Shown piece after piece: positions 29,766 through 38,550 of a stretch of 62,845 nucleotides of DNA; the first letter of the stretch is position 1; each line of letters begins with the position of its first letter. The DNA lies in the NCBI GenBank assembly GCA_903828695.1, contig CAIKNE010000062.1, forward strand, positions 1 to 62,845, read 5' to 3'. This DNA comes from an uncultured Burkholderiales bacterium (GTDB lineage Bacteria; Pseudomonadota; Gammaproteobacteria; Burkholderiales; Burkholderiaceae_C). Position numbers and translations under genes: made by a program. The notes beneath the pieces are model-generated. The model made no database searches. It had not been told where the DNA came from and saw only the letters and a list, made by a program, of their open reading frames with translations.

Positions 29766-31292
29766 CTACATCACAGCACCGAGTTGCCAGGGTACAAACT
29801 CACTTTGACCGTAGCCGTGTAATTCACTCTTGGTGGGCTCACCACTGGCGCTTTGAAGCATCTGTTCAAATATTAATTTACCCATCTGTTCGATGCTTTG
29901 TGTTCCGTCAATAATTTCGCCGCAGTTGATATCAATATCTTCTTCTTGTCTTCTCCATAGGGCTGAGTTTGTCGCCAACTTGAGGGAAGGCGATGGGGCG
30001 CATCCATAGGCGGATCCGCGCCCCGTTGTGAAGCAAATTAAATTTGCACCACCCGCAACTTGTCCCGTTGCGCTGACAGGATCGTATCCGGGGGTGTCCA
30101 TGTACACAAACCCCTTGGCAGTAACCGCTTGTGCGTACTCATAGACCGCATTTAAATTAGTCGTACCTGCTTTTGCAACGGCACCTAAAGATTTCTCCAA
30201 AATGGTGGTCAGCCCGCCCGCCTTGTTGCCTGGTGAGGGGTTGTTATTCATCTCTCCTTGGTTCATCTCGGTGTAGCGCTCCCACCAGCGGATGCGCTCG
30301 ATCAGTTTTTCTCCGACGCCTTGGTTAATGGCTCTTCGAGTGAGTAGATGTTCGGCTCCGTAAATTTCGGGCGTTTCGCTCAAAATGGCTGTGCCGCCGT
30401 GGGCAACCAACAAATCCACCGCAGCGCCGAGGGCTGGGTTCGCACTAATGCCGGAGTACCCATCCGAGCCCCCGCACTGCAAGCCTACGGTCAGGTGCGA
30501 TGCGTCACAGGGGACGCGTTCTACATTATTGGCCTCTGGCAAGATGGCGTTAATCTGCGCAATGCCAAGAGCGATGGATTTGGCTGTGCCGCCCGTGTCT
30601 TGAATGTTGTAGGTGTAGAGTTGTTTGCTTTGTGCGAGGTGAGAGTGCTCTAGCCATGTGCTAATTTGGTTTGCCTCACAACCCAGCCCAACCATCAAGC
30701 AAGCAGCAAAATTAGGGTGCCTTGCGTAGCCGGCCAAGGTGCGCTCAAGCACTTGCATGCCTAAGCCTTGGTGGTCCATGCCGCAACCCAGTCCGTGGCT
30801 CAGTGCTATCACTCCGTCCACGTTGGGGTAATCTTTGAGGGCGCTAGGGTTAGTGCGTTTGGAGAAATGTTCCGCAATGGCGCGCACCACAGTGGCTGAG
30901 CAGTTGACGCTGGATAATATGCCGATGTAGTTGCGAGTTGCTACGCTTTTATCGGCGCGTACATATCCCATAAAGGTTGCAGACTTTCTTGGAGCGTCAG
31001 GTTTTACATCTGCGCAGTAAGCGTAGTCTCTGGCGAAGCCCCCCTTCTGTGCACCCAGATCTAAGTTGTGAGTGTGCACATGCTCGCCTGGGTGAATGGG
31101 GCGGCTTGCAAAACCAATGATTTGGTTGTAGCGACGCACGGACTCCCCTGCTGCGATTTCTGTGGTTGCTACTTTATGACCAGCAGGGATCAGTCCTTTG
31201 ACGGTGCACTCCTCAAGGGTTGCGCCGCCCACAAGCTGAGCGCGTGCGATGACAACGTTATCGTTGGCGTGAAGTCGAATATGAGAATTCAT
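29766..31292 (-). CDS. UxaA/GarD-family sugar-acid dehydratase
   Basis: A 508-residue member of the altronate/galactarate dehydratase family (UxaA, GarD), iron-dependent enzymes that dehydrate aldonic or aldaric acids to 2-keto-3-deoxy acids. Residues 1-85 form the SAF domain found in family members, and the rest is the catalytic UxaA domain. Family segments include RNYIGILSSVNCSATV, LSHGLGCGMDH, LQCGGSDGYSGISANPALG, LSETPEIYGAE and CFTTGRGSAYG. ATG 31292 is used; a TTG two codons upstream is in frame but has no better ribosome site. It is divergent from the SDR-SDR-FAH genes, suggesting one coregulated cluster. Confidence 0.85.
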   Translation of the reverse strand: MNSHIRLHANDNVVIARAQLVGGATLEECTVKGLIPAGHKVATTEIAAGESVRRYNQIIGFASRPIHPGEHVHTHNLDLGAQKGGFARDYAYCADVKPDAPRKSATFMGYVRADKSVATRNYIGILSSVNCSATVVRAIAEHFSKRTNPSALKDYPNVDGVIALSHGLGCGMDHQGLGMQVLERTLAGYARHPNFAACLMVGLGCEANQISTWLEHSHLAQSKQLYTYNIQDTGGTAKSIALGIAQINAILPEANNVERVPCDASHLTVGLQCGGSDGYSGISANPALGAAVDLLVAHGGTAILSETPEIYGAEHLLTRRAINQGVGEKLIERIRWWERYTEMNQGEMNNNPSPGNKAGGLTTILEKSLGAVAKAGTTNLNAVYEYAQAVTAKGFVYMDTPGYDPVSATGQVAGGANLICFTTGRGSAYGCAPSPSLKLATNSALWRRQEEDIDINCGEIIDGTQSIEQMGKLIFEQMLQSASGEPTKSELHGYGQSEFVPWQLGAVM

Positions 31293-31747
31293 AAGCAATG
31301 GGAGTATGAGAATTTTGAGAGGTCTTGATATTAGCGGACGAAAGGGGGGGTGCGTTTTAAAAAGTGGGTGAGGAAGGGTAATTCCTCATGCGAATAAGCT
31401 ACCCAATAAACGCATAATACAAGGCTCAGTAAGCTCTTGCAGTGAGTCGATCTTTAAGCTGAGTGGAAACTGCAAAGCTTGCGAATTTGGAACCCTTAAT
31501 CTCCTGCAATTCTTGATTATCTAAGCCTAAAACCAAAAAATTTAATTTGCTGGGCGCACCTTCTGTTTTGCAAAATACACCGTGCATGGCCCTTATATCG
31601 CAAAGCACAGCACACCACACCACACCATATCTGATCCATGCACAACAGCATTCTGCTCTGTCGATACCAATCCGGTTTGAGGGACGCGCTGATGTGAGTA
31701 CGAGAACATGCGAATCTCAAAATGATTGAAACACAGGAGTAGATGCA
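31293..31747. promoter_or_regulatory. Divergent intergenic region of the sugar-acid cluster
   Basis: About 450 nt without a convincing gene lie between the minus-strand dehydratase and the plus-strand SDR genes, so promoters for both directions must be here. A 10-bp palindrome TTTTGCAAAA (31566-31575) and a short CACAC triple repeat (31611-31625) are visible. AGGAG at 31735-31739 is the ribosome site for the first SDR gene. No clear -35/-10 pair was identified and no regulator gene lies beside it. Confidence 0.5.
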
Positions 31748-32482
31748 ATGAGACTTAAAGGGAAAATAGCCGTGGTCACGGCTGCAGGACAAGGGATTGG
31801 ACGTGCATCCGTACTGGCTATGGCAAACGAGGGTGCGCAGGTCATTGCAACGGATGTGAACGCTGAGTTACTAAAGTCTTATGCAGGCGTTGCAGGTGTT
31901 CAAACTGCACAGCTTGATGTTTTAGACAAACAGGCCATTCACGCCTTCATCGCAAAGCTTGACCGAGTCGATGTGGTCTTTAACTGCGCAGGCTTTGTGC
32001 ATAGCGGAACAATTTTGGATGCGACAGATGATGACTGGGCATTTGCATTCAATTTGAATGCGCGTGCTCAGTTTTGGATGATCCAAGCAGTGCTCCCCAA
32101 AATGATTTCCCAGCAAGCGGGAAGCATCATCAATATGTCCAGTGTCTGCTCAAGCGTTAGAGGACTGCCCAACCGCTTTGTGTACGGTGCGAGTAAAGCT
32201 GCAGTTCTGGGTCTAACTAAGAGCGTGGCTGCAGACTTCGTAAAAGACGGTATTCGCGTGAACGCGATCTGTCCGGGCACGGTTGATACGCCCTCCTTGC
32301 ACGACAGGATCGCACAATTTGAGGATCCCGTTCAAGCACGCAAAGACTTTATCGCTAGACAGCCTATGGGGCGATTGGCAAGTGCAGAGGAGATTGCGCC
32401 GATTGTTGTCTACCTCGCTTCGGATGAAGCACGCTTTGCGACGGGTAATGCGTTTATGGTGGATGGGGGGATGACCATTTAA
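31748..32482 (+). CDS. SDR family oxidoreductase (2-keto-3-deoxy sugar-acid dehydrogenase candidate)
   Basis: A 244-residue short-chain dehydrogenase. The nucleotide loop TAAGQGIGRA is at 11-20, NCAG at 79-82, and the catalytic Ser132, Tyr146 and Lys150 are present (YGASK). The sequence style (MRLKGKIAVVTAAGQGIGRA and a GGMTI ending) resembles enzymes annotated as 2-keto-3-deoxy-L-fuconate 4-dehydrogenase and the related human DHRS6 group. AGGAG precedes the ATG by about 8 nt. A second SDR gene follows 46 nt later and an FAH hydrolase after that, which supports a sugar-acid role. Substrate is inferred, not proven. Confidence 0.8.
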   Translation: MRLKGKIAVVTAAGQGIGRASVLAMANEGAQVIATDVNAELLKSYAGVAGVQTAQLDVLDKQAIHAFIAKLDRVDVVFNCAGFVHSGTILDATDDDWAFAFNLNARAQFWMIQAVLPKMISQQAGSIINMSSVCSSVRGLPNRFVYGASKAAVLGLTKSVAADFVKDGIRVNAICPGTVDTPSLHDRIAQFEDPVQARKDFIARQPMGRLASAEEIAPIVVYLASDEARFATGNAFMVDGGMTI

Positions 32483-32528
32483 AAAGAGTCATCGAATTTC
32501 ATAAAGATTTAAAAAAATCGGAGTAACT

Positions 32529-33287
32529 ATGAACCAATTAGATCTGAAGGGTCGTCATGCGGTGGTGACGGGGGGAGCCACAGGGCTTGGCTACGCCATC
32601 GCACACCGTGTGCTCGCCTCAGGGGGCGAAGTAACGCTTTGGGATAGAGACGAGGCGGGGATGGGCAAAGCTCAGGAAACGCTATTGGCGGTGTTCCCAA
32701 AGTCGCAGGTCCGCGGTGTGCGGGTTGATGTGGCCTCATATGAAAGTGTGGTGCAGGCCAGTGCCAAAACGATAGCGTCCAAAGCAGTCGATATTTTGGT
32801 GAACTGCGCGGGTATCACGGGCCCTAACACCAAGGTGTGGGATTATCCTGTAGAGGCTTGGCGTGATGTAATGGATGTGAATGTCAATGGCCTTTTTTAC
32901 TGCTGCAAAGAGTTGTCTTCGCACATGAGGGAGAGACCCTTTGGGCGCATTGTGAATATAGCCTCAGTAGCGGGTAAGGACGGAAATCCCAATGCAAGCG
33001 CTTACAGCGCAAGCAAAGCGGCGGTGATTGGGTTGACCAAGTCCTTGGGTAAGGAGCTTGCAGAGACGAATGTTCGTGTGAACTGCGTAACCCCCGCTGC
33101 AGTGAAGACTGCTATTTTTGATCAAATGTCTGGCGAGCACATACAATTCATGCTGAGCAAAATACCCATGGGTCGTTTTGGATTGCCCGAGGAAGTTGCG
33201 GCTTTAGTGTGTTGGTTGTGCAGCGAAGACTGCTCTTTCTCAACGGGTGCGGTATTTGATTTGTCGGGTGGTCGCGCCACTTATTAG
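32529..33287 (+). CDS. SDR family oxidoreductase, second in cluster
   Basis: A 252-residue short-chain dehydrogenase with TGGATGLG at 14-21, NCAG at 92-95, Ser146, Tyr159 and Lys163 (YSASK). It is clearly different from its neighbour at 31748, so the pair is not a recent duplication. The likely reaction is NAD(P)-linked oxidation of a sugar or 2-keto-3-deoxy sugar acid. One SDR of the pair may act on the sugar and the other on the keto-acid, but the sequence does not say which. The FAH-family gene begins 56 nt later. Confidence 0.8.
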   Translation: MNQLDLKGRHAVVTGGATGLGYAIAHRVLASGGEVTLWDRDEAGMGKAQETLLAVFPKSQVRGVRVDVASYESVVQASAKTIASKAVDILVNCAGITGPNTKVWDYPVEAWRDVMDVNVNGLFYCCKELSSHMRERPFGRIVNIASVAGKDGNPNASAYSASKAAVIGLTKSLGKELAETNVRVNCVTPAAVKTAIFDQMSGEHIQFMLSKIPMGRFGLPEEVAALVCWLCSEDCSFSTGAVFDLSGGRATY

Positions 33288-33343
33288 AGGCGAATGTTGA
33301 AATTCAAAAGTAAAAGTATTTGTCAATTTTTAATGGAGTCAAA

Positions 33344-34213
33344 ATGAAATTAGTACGTTACGGAAAAGTTGGAAAAGAAAAGCCTGGTTTGATCGATGTA
33401 GATGGCAACATAAGAGATTTAAGCCACATCATTGCTGACATCACGCCTGAGCATTTGAGTGATAAAGAGCTCAAAAAACTCTCTAAATTAAAACCTGAAA
33501 AATTACCTTTGGTGCGCGGCAAACCTCGTCTGGGCTGTCCTTTCACAGGATCGGGTAAGTTTATTGCGATTGGTTTGAACTATGCAGACCACGCCGCGGA
33601 GGCTGGAATGCCTTTGCCAAAAGAGCCTATTATTTTCACAAAACCAACCAGCTGTATCCAAGGACCTGATGATGAAGTCATGCTCCCCAAAGGATCTGTT
33701 AAAAGCGATTGGGAGGTGGAGTTGGGTGTGGTCATCGGAACGAAGGCTTCCTATGTTTCTTTGAAAAATGCTTTAGACCACGTCGCTGGCTATTGCACGA
33801 TCAATGATGTAAGCGAGCGTGAATATCAAATCGAGCGCGGCGGAACTTGGGACAAGGGAAAGGGGTGCGATACCTTTGGGCCGATTGGACCTTGGTTGGT
33901 GACAAGGGATGAAGTGCCTAATCCACAGAAACTAGATATGTGGATGGATTTGAACGGTAAGCGCATGCAAACTGGAAACACAAAGACGATGGTGTTCAAC
34001 GTTGCCAAGTTGATCAGTTATACAAGCCAGTTCATGACCTTGTATCCTGGGGACATCATTACAACGGGTACGCCTCCAGGCGTGGGTATGGGCGTTAAAG
34101 TAAACGGTAAGCCTGCGCCTGTGTTTTTGAAGGCCGGTGACGTGATGACCCTTGGCGTGCAAGGTTTGGGGCATCAAACACAAAAAGTGATTGCTTATAA
34201 AAAGCAAAAATAA
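33344..34213 (+). CDS. Fumarylacetoacetate hydrolase family protein (diketo-acid hydrolase candidate)
   Basis: A 289-residue FAH-family enzyme. Members cleave C-C bonds of diketo acids using a divalent metal. The metal ligands are visible as Glu124 and Glu126 in DWEVELGVVIG and Asp155 in INDVSERE. The FAH start of the core, GKFIAIGLNYADHAAEAG (with His83), and TGTPPGVGMG near the end are also present. ATG 33344 is chosen over an in-frame TTG at 33320 because GGAG lies 5 nt upstream. In non-phosphorylating L-fucose and L-rhamnose pathways, an FAH enzyme splits 2,4-diketo-3-deoxy acids to pyruvate and lactate; that is the best guess here. Confidence 0.85.
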   Translation: MKLVRYGKVGKEKPGLIDVDGNIRDLSHIIADITPEHLSDKELKKLSKLKPEKLPLVRGKPRLGCPFTGSGKFIAIGLNYADHAAEAGMPLPKEPIIFTKPTSCIQGPDDEVMLPKGSVKSDWEVELGVVIGTKASYVSLKNALDHVAGYCTINDVSEREYQIERGGTWDKGKGCDTFGPIGPWLVTRDEVPNPQKLDMWMDLNGKRMQTGNTKTMVFNVAKLISYTSQFMTLYPGDIITTGTPPGVGMGVKVNGKPAPVFLKAGDVMTLGVQGLGHQTQKVIAYKKQK

Positions 34214-34265
34214 AGTAGCAAAAATGCACCTGAGTTAAATGACTCTGATGCAGCCTCATTCAGGC

Positions 34266-34316
34266 ACCACAACCCAAGCGGTCTAAATATTAGGCTTGCA
34301 GGTTGTGGTTTTTTTT
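34266..34316 (+). terminator. Strong terminator after the FAH gene
   Basis: ACCACAACC (34266-34274) pairs with GGTTGTGGT (34301-34309), and CAAGC (34275-34279) with GCTTG (34294-34298) inside it. The stem runs straight into seven further T residues (34310-34316). It ends the plus-strand sugar-acid operon. There is no A-run on the other side, so it should act on the plus strand only. Confidence 0.85.
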
Positions 34317-34398
34317 GGGGTCATCAAAATGCTGGCAGGGCAAACTCTGGATTTACCTTTGTTTCTCACTCGTGTTGATAATAGCCGATTGTTTCTAA

Positions 34399-35418
34399 TC
34401 AGCTCAGTTTGACCCCAATTGCATCTAACGCGCTTGCAACTTTAAACTCTTCTTCGTCAAAGAGCTTATCGCCCAACGGATTGGGGGCGCCAGTGGTTGC
34501 GATATTTTGAAAGTCGTAAAGCCTTGCATCCATGAGATGGGAGGGGGCAATGTTTTGCAAAGAGCGAAATATGTTTTGAACTCGACCCGGAGATTTCCTC
34601 TCCCACTCTCTAAGCATATTACCAACCACTTGGCGTTGCAGGTTTTCTTGGCTACCGCATAGCGTACAAGGAATGATGGGGAATGCGTTGTGTAAGGCCC
34701 AATCGCTTAAATCATTCTCAGGCACGTAAGAGAGCGGTCGAATCACGATGTGACGGCCATCGTCGCTGACAAGCTTAGGGGGCATCGTTTTTAGCTTTGC
34801 ACCAAAAAACATGTTTAAAAAGAATGTTTGCAAAATATCATCGCGGTGATGGCCTAGCGCAATTTTTGTCGCGCCAAGTTCATCAGCGACTCTGTATAAA
34901 ATGCCCCTGCGAAGGCGACTACACAGGCTGCACATCGTCTTGCCCTCAGGGATTTTGTCTTTCACAATCGAGTAGGTGTCTTGGTTCTCAATATGAAAGT
35001 CAACCCCAAGCTCGGTTAGGTAGCGGGGCAGCACGTCGGCTGGGAAGCCGGGTTGTTTTTGATCTAAATTGACCGCGACGATGTCAAAGTGAATGGGCGC
35101 TCGGGCGCGTAGTTTGAGCAAAATATCCAGCATGGCGTAGCTGTCCTTGCCCCCCGATACACAGACCATCACCTTATCGCCTTCGCTGATCATGTTGTAA
35201 TCAACGATGGCTTGCCCAGTCAGTCTACAAAGCCTTTTTTCTAGTTTGTGTGCTTCGCGCTCTTTAATAAAACGCGCTGATTGAGTTGAAGTGTTCGATA
35301 CTTCAGACGCTTCAAGTGCATTCGGCGCATCAGGACCACGAGCGGGCACCACCTCCTCCAATTTTGAGGGGTCTAAATCTGTATCTAACCAAGAATGCAT
35401 TTGCACTGTGTTCACCAT
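34399..35418 (-). CDS. ttcA: tRNA 2-thiocytidine biosynthesis protein TtcA
   Basis: TtcA puts sulfur on C32 of certain tRNAs, using ATP and an iron-sulfur cluster. The 339-residue product has the PP-loop SGGKDS at 88-93 and the two cysteine pairs of the family: Cys163/Cys166 (CSLC) and Cys251/Cys254 (CTLC). It also has the [16 protein letters not shown] segment. The first 50 or so residues are poorly conserved and may be a lineage extension. Its start overlaps the end of the upstream folB/folX-like gene by 7 nt, so it is the last gene of the folM operon. Confidence 0.93.
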   Translation of the reverse strand: MVNTVQMHSWLDTDLDPSKLEEVVPARGPDAPNALEASEVSNTSTQSARFIKEREAHKLEKRLCRLTGQAIVDYNMISEGDKVMVCVSGGKDSYAMLDILLKLRARAPIHFDIVAVNLDQKQPGFPADVLPRYLTELGVDFHIENQDTYSIVKDKIPEGKTMCSLCSRLRRGILYRVADELGATKIALGHHRDDILQTFFLNMFFGAKLKTMPPKLVSDDGRHIVIRPLSYVPENDLSDWALHNAFPIIPCTLCGSQENLQRQVVGNMLREWERKSPGRVQNIFRSLQNIAPSHLMDARLYDFQNIATTGAPNPLGDKLFDEEEFKVASALDAIGVKLS

Positions 35419-35780
35419 TGTCCTGTTTCAATGCGAATAGCAACTTCGCAGTCGCTGAAGATTTCAAGTTTGGCAATCTTCACCCTAACCCCAATCACCC
35501 CGCTCAGCTGCATCAGCCGGAGTGCTAACTTACCAATTAAACTCTCAAGCAAATTAACGTGCACGGCAGTGCATTCGCTGATGATAATTTGTCGGACCTT
35601 GCGGTAATCGAGGACGTGTAAGATTTCATCATCACGCGGCAAAAGGGGTTGGGTGCCAAAATTAAGCTCTGCGTCAACTTGAATAGGCTGAGGCTTTATT
35701 TTCTCATGCTCCAATATTCCCAGATTTGCGTCAAAGCGAAGACCCGTAAGGGTGAGAATTTGATTGCCTTTGCTTAACAT
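35412..35780 (-). CDS. Dihydroneopterin aldolase-family protein, FolX-leaning
   Basis: A 122-residue member of the FolB/FolX family, which acts on dihydroneopterin (aldolase) or its triphosphate (epimerase). The key family residues are present: Glu26 in GILEHEK, Tyr59 in LDYRKV, Glu79 in [10 protein letters not shown], and Lys104 in KIAKLEIF. The lysine is followed by Leu rather than Pro, which is closer to E. coli FolX (DKL) than FolB (SKP). This suggests an epimerase-type role, but the evidence is short. It lies 15 nt after a second family member and overlaps ttcA by 7 nt. Confidence 0.75.
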   Translation of the reverse strand: MLSKGNQILTLTGLRFDANLGILEHEKIKPQPIQVDAELNFGTQPLLPRDDEILHVLDYRKVRQIIISECTAVHVNLLESLIGKLALRLMQLSGVIGVRVKIAKLEIFSDCEVAIRIETGQW

Positions 35781-35795
35781 AAATATTTCTTTTGT

Positions 35796-36197
35796 TTATT
35801 GCGCTGGTTTTAACCGAAAGACCTCTACGCCAACGCCTGCGCAGTCTGGATAGACGTCGGGTTTGAACGAGCTCACCTTTGCCGCTTTGACACCTGGGTG
35901 TAAGAGGAGTTTGTTGAGTACATCGTCAACCAAGCTCTCTTGGAGGTTGATGTGGCCCTGTTCAATACGCTCAAGCACCACTCCTCTAATAAAGTCATAG
36001 TCAACGACCTCCTCTATAGAGTCAGAGGAGGGCGTGCTAAGCGTTAAGGGGATATAGAGCTCGACACCGATGATGAGGCGTTGGGGAGCGTTCAACTCAA
36101 AATCGTGAATGCCAATACGTGCTCGGACTTCGAAACCGGTGAGGAATAATTTTCTACACTCATTGATGAGGGTCCATTCTTGTGCGTTACTTGTCAT
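35796..36197 (-). CDS. folB: Dihydroneopterin aldolase
   Basis: A 133-residue FolB/FolX-family protein. It has Glu34 in GIHDFE, Tyr67 in VDYDFI, Glu87 in NLQESLVDDV, and Lys112 in SSFKPDVYPDC, where the KP pair resembles E. coli FolB. FolB splits 7,8-dihydroneopterin to 6-hydroxymethyl-dihydropterin and glycolaldehyde in folate synthesis. It overlaps folM by 4 nt and precedes another family member by 15 nt. Two adjacent, clearly diverged copies suggest different activities rather than redundancy; which is the true aldolase rests on the lysine motif only. Confidence 0.75.
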   Translation of the reverse strand: MTSNAQEWTLINECRKLFLTGFEVRARIGIHDFELNAPQRLIIGVELYIPLTLSTPSSDSIEEVVDYDFIRGVVLERIEQGHINLQESLVDDVLNKLLLHPGVKAAKVSSFKPDVYPDCAGVGVEVFRLKPAQ

Positions 36198-36991
36198 GGT
36201 TTGGAGCGTATGAGTTGATCTGTGACGAACATAATATCCCTGGCTGTTGGGATAAGGTGTTGGCCATTATCGACCTTGATGGTTGTACCCGTAATATGGG
36301 AGTTCTGGGCTAGAAAGAGCACACTTTGTGCGACTTCCTCTGGTGCAGTGGGAGTGCCCATCAGGTTGGCCTTACTGGCTATTTTAAAGTTCTCCAAATT
36401 TTGGGGGCCACTTGGATAGATGAGTCCGGGGGATATAGCGTTCACCCTAATGTGAGGGCCAAAAGACTGGGCTTGAAGGGCGACGAGCCGCTCCAAGGCG
36501 AGTTTGGAAACGGTATAAGAGAAGTAGTCTGGATTTAAGTTAAAAACTTTTTGATCCAAGATGTGAATGATACTTGCGGGGCTCTTGTGGGTTCCAGGGG
36601 GTGCTTTGGAGGTAGATTCGTAAAACCATTTCCCAAACCGCATAGGAGCTATCAAATTTACACGCAGTTGCTCCAGCGCTTGTTCTTCTTCGAAATCATG
36701 TGCATTATCGGGAACAAACAAGGAGGCGTTGTTCACAATGCAACTCAGCGCGTTGTGAGAAATCTCTTGCGCGTGGTGATAGAGTTCGTGACAACTTTGC
36801 TCGCTCTCTAGCTCTGCAAAGAGCGGTCGAGCAAGCACTCCTAGTGCGCGCACTTCCTCGCAAAGTGTCTGAGCCTCGCTCTCAGAATTGCGATAATGGC
36901 AGATGAGATTCCAGCCCGCGTTTGCAAATGCGAGACCTATCTCACGCCCAAGGCGGGTTGCACCACCTGTGACAAGAACCCAAGCAGACAT
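36194..36991 (-). CDS. folM: FolM-type dihydromonapterin/pteridine reductase (SDR)
   Basis: A 265-residue short-chain dehydrogenase. It carries the pteridine-reductase mark TGGATRLG (8-15), in which Arg replaces the usual small residue of SDRs. Asp146 (HILDQ) stands where most SDRs have the catalytic Ser, as in E. coli FolM and Leishmania PTR1. Tyr159 and Lys163 (YTVSK) complete the site. Such enzymes reduce dihydropterins to tetrahydropterins. It leads the operon folM, folB, folX-like, ttcA, so pterin metabolism is strongly supported. Its ATG lies 26 nt from the divergent methyltransferase gene. Confidence 0.85.
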   Translation of the reverse strand: MSAWVLVTGGATRLGREIGLAFANAGWNLICHYRNSESEAQTLCEEVRALGVLARPLFAELESEQSCHELYHHAQEISHNALSCIVNNASLFVPDNAHDFEEEQALEQLRVNLIAPMRFGKWFYESTSKAPPGTHKSPASIIHILDQKVFNLNPDYFSYTVSKLALERLVALQAQSFGPHIRVNAISPGLIYPSGPQNLENFKIASKANLMGTPTAPEEVAQSVLFLAQNSHITGTTIKVDNGQHLIPTARDIMFVTDQLIRSKP

Positions 36992-37017
36992 AAAACCACA
37001 CTAAAGGATTGAACAAC

Positions 37018-38160
37018 TTGCATTCTCACAAATTTTTGGATCCTTTGCCTCAATCTGGTCTTAAAGTTGAGCCGAAAACAGATTTAGAAGCGTCAATTCG
37101 TCGCCTTATTGATGAAGGCGGCGGATGGATTGACTTTGCACGGTTTATGTCTACAGCGCTATATGACCCTAAGAATGGTTATTACAGTTCTCAAAATAGG
37201 CAAATTGGTGGGTCTCCTGCGTCTGGCAGTGATTTTGTGACTGCGCCTGAACTCACTCCTTCCTTTGGGCGTGCGCTTGGCAATAGCGTAGCCCAGGCGT
37301 TGGAGGAGTCTCAAACGGATGAAATCTGGGAGTTCGGCCCCGGGACGGGAGAGTTGGCGCGTCAATTACTGGAGCACTTGGGCGAGCGAGTTAAAAAATA
37401 CACGCTCGTAGATCTCTCGGGTGAATTAAGGGAGCGTCAAGTCGCGACACTCCTCCCCTATCGTGACAAGGTGCGCTGGGTAAGTGAACTGCCGCCCGTC
37501 ATGCAAGGGGTGGTGATTGGCAACGAAGTGCTGGACGCGATTCCCGTTAATGTATTAAAACGCAACGCCGGCGTTTGGTTCGAACAGGGCGTGACTTACT
37601 CCCAAGCGCGCACAGGTCCGCTAGGCTTTGAATGGTCTTTGCGCGAGACCCCACTTCGCCCGCCTATTGAGGAGGGGTTTACGGGAGATTATTTGACCGA
37701 GATACACCCTCAGGCTGAGGCTTTCATTCAAACGCTCGTTCAAAAATTCAAGCGAGGCGTCTTCTTCTTCATCGATTACGGCTTTGGGGAGCGTGAGTAT
37801 TACCACCCCCAAAGACATATGGGCACTTTGATGTGTCACTTTAGGCATACCGCTGATGACAATCCTCTTGTTTTAGTGGGGCACAAAGACATCACGGCGC
37901 ATGTGAACTTTACTGGGGTGGCTTTGGCTGCACAGGAGGCGGGAGCTGAAGTTCTGGGCTATACGAGCCAAGCCCATTTCCTCATTAATTCGGGGTTATT
38001 GGAGGGTTTGGAGGGCGTCGAGAGTACACAAAGGGCTCCAGCCCTTAAACTCATCAACGAGCATGAGATGGGAGAGCTCTTTAAGGTGTTGGTGCTGGGT
38101 GTTGGGGTGAGTTTTGATCCGCTCGGGTGCGAACGCGGGGACCGCACGCATACTTTGTAG
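37018..38160 (+). CDS. MidA/NDUFAF7-like SAM-dependent methyltransferase
   Basis: A 380-residue protein of the COG1565 family. Its mitochondrial relative NDUFAF7 methylates an arginine of a complex I subunit. The family N-terminus IDFARFMSTALYDPKNGYYS is followed by DFVTAPELTPSFGRAL, the SAM loop WEFGPGTGELARQLL, GNEVLDAIPV, and FIDYGFGEREYYHPQR. No ATG lies before the conserved N-terminal part, so a TTG start is needed. TTG 37018 is preferred because AAAGGA lies 9 nt upstream; TTG 37009 would touch it. The bacterial substrate is unknown. Confidence 0.82.
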   Translation: MHSHKFLDPLPQSGLKVEPKTDLEASIRRLIDEGGGWIDFARFMSTALYDPKNGYYSSQNRQIGGSPASGSDFVTAPELTPSFGRALGNSVAQALEESQTDEIWEFGPGTGELARQLLEHLGERVKKYTLVDLSGELRERQVATLLPYRDKVRWVSELPPVMQGVVIGNEVLDAIPVNVLKRNAGVWFEQGVTYSQARTGPLGFEWSLRETPLRPPIEEGFTGDYLTEIHPQAEAFIQTLVQKFKRGVFFFIDYGFGEREYYHPQRHMGTLMCHFRHTADDNPLVLVGHKDITAHVNFTGVALAAQEAGAEVLGYTSQAHFLINSGLLEGLEGVESTQRAPALKLINEHEMGELFKVLVLGVGVSFDPLGCERGDRTHTL

Positions 38161-38231
38161 CGCTCTTAGGTTTTAAATAACACTTCAACCTCATAATTCC
38201 AATAATTTCAATAAATCCAATAAGTGAATGT

Positions 38232-38426
38232 ATGTTGAGATGGCTCGTATTAATTTTAACCATGATGGTTCTCTTGCAATATTTTGGACCCACGTTACAA
38301 CGTCTCAAGTTCGGCAGACTACCGGGGGACTTGAGGTTCATTTTTCGCGGGCGAACTTGGTATTTGCCGATTACTTCTACTTTTTTGATCAGTGTGGCGC
38401 TTGAACTCTTGTCAAAGCTGATCTAA
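38232..38426 (+). CDS. DUF2905 small membrane protein
   Basis: A 64-residue protein matching DUF2905: hydrophobic helix (about 3-20), the polar signature LKFGRLPGDLRFIFRGRTWY, then a second hydrophobic stretch PITSTFLISVALELLSKL. The family is widespread and always about this size; its function is unknown. It lies 71 nt after the methyltransferase on the same strand and may be co-transcribed with it. Confidence 0.85.
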   Translation: MLRWLVLILTMMVLLQYFGPTLQRLKFGRLPGDLRFIFRGRTWYLPITSTFLISVALELLSKLI

Positions 38427-38550
38427 TGCACAGCAACGCTAAGTCCCATCTCCATCCAAAATGTTTACCCATCACGCACTCACTTTACATGTCCTTTGCC
38501 TGCTGCGGCTATTATCCAAATAGGGTCTTTGCCCAGCGAGTCAATCAATT

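Noticed and set aside
31611-31625. CACAC triple repeat, possible tandem-repeat or phase-variation tract
   Set aside because: Only three short units in a promoter gap and outside any coding frame; too short to call a functional repeat.
31748-33287. The two SDR genes as a duplication
   Set aside because: Sequences are diverged throughout and have different endings (GGMTI versus GGRATY); they are separate SDR subfamilies.
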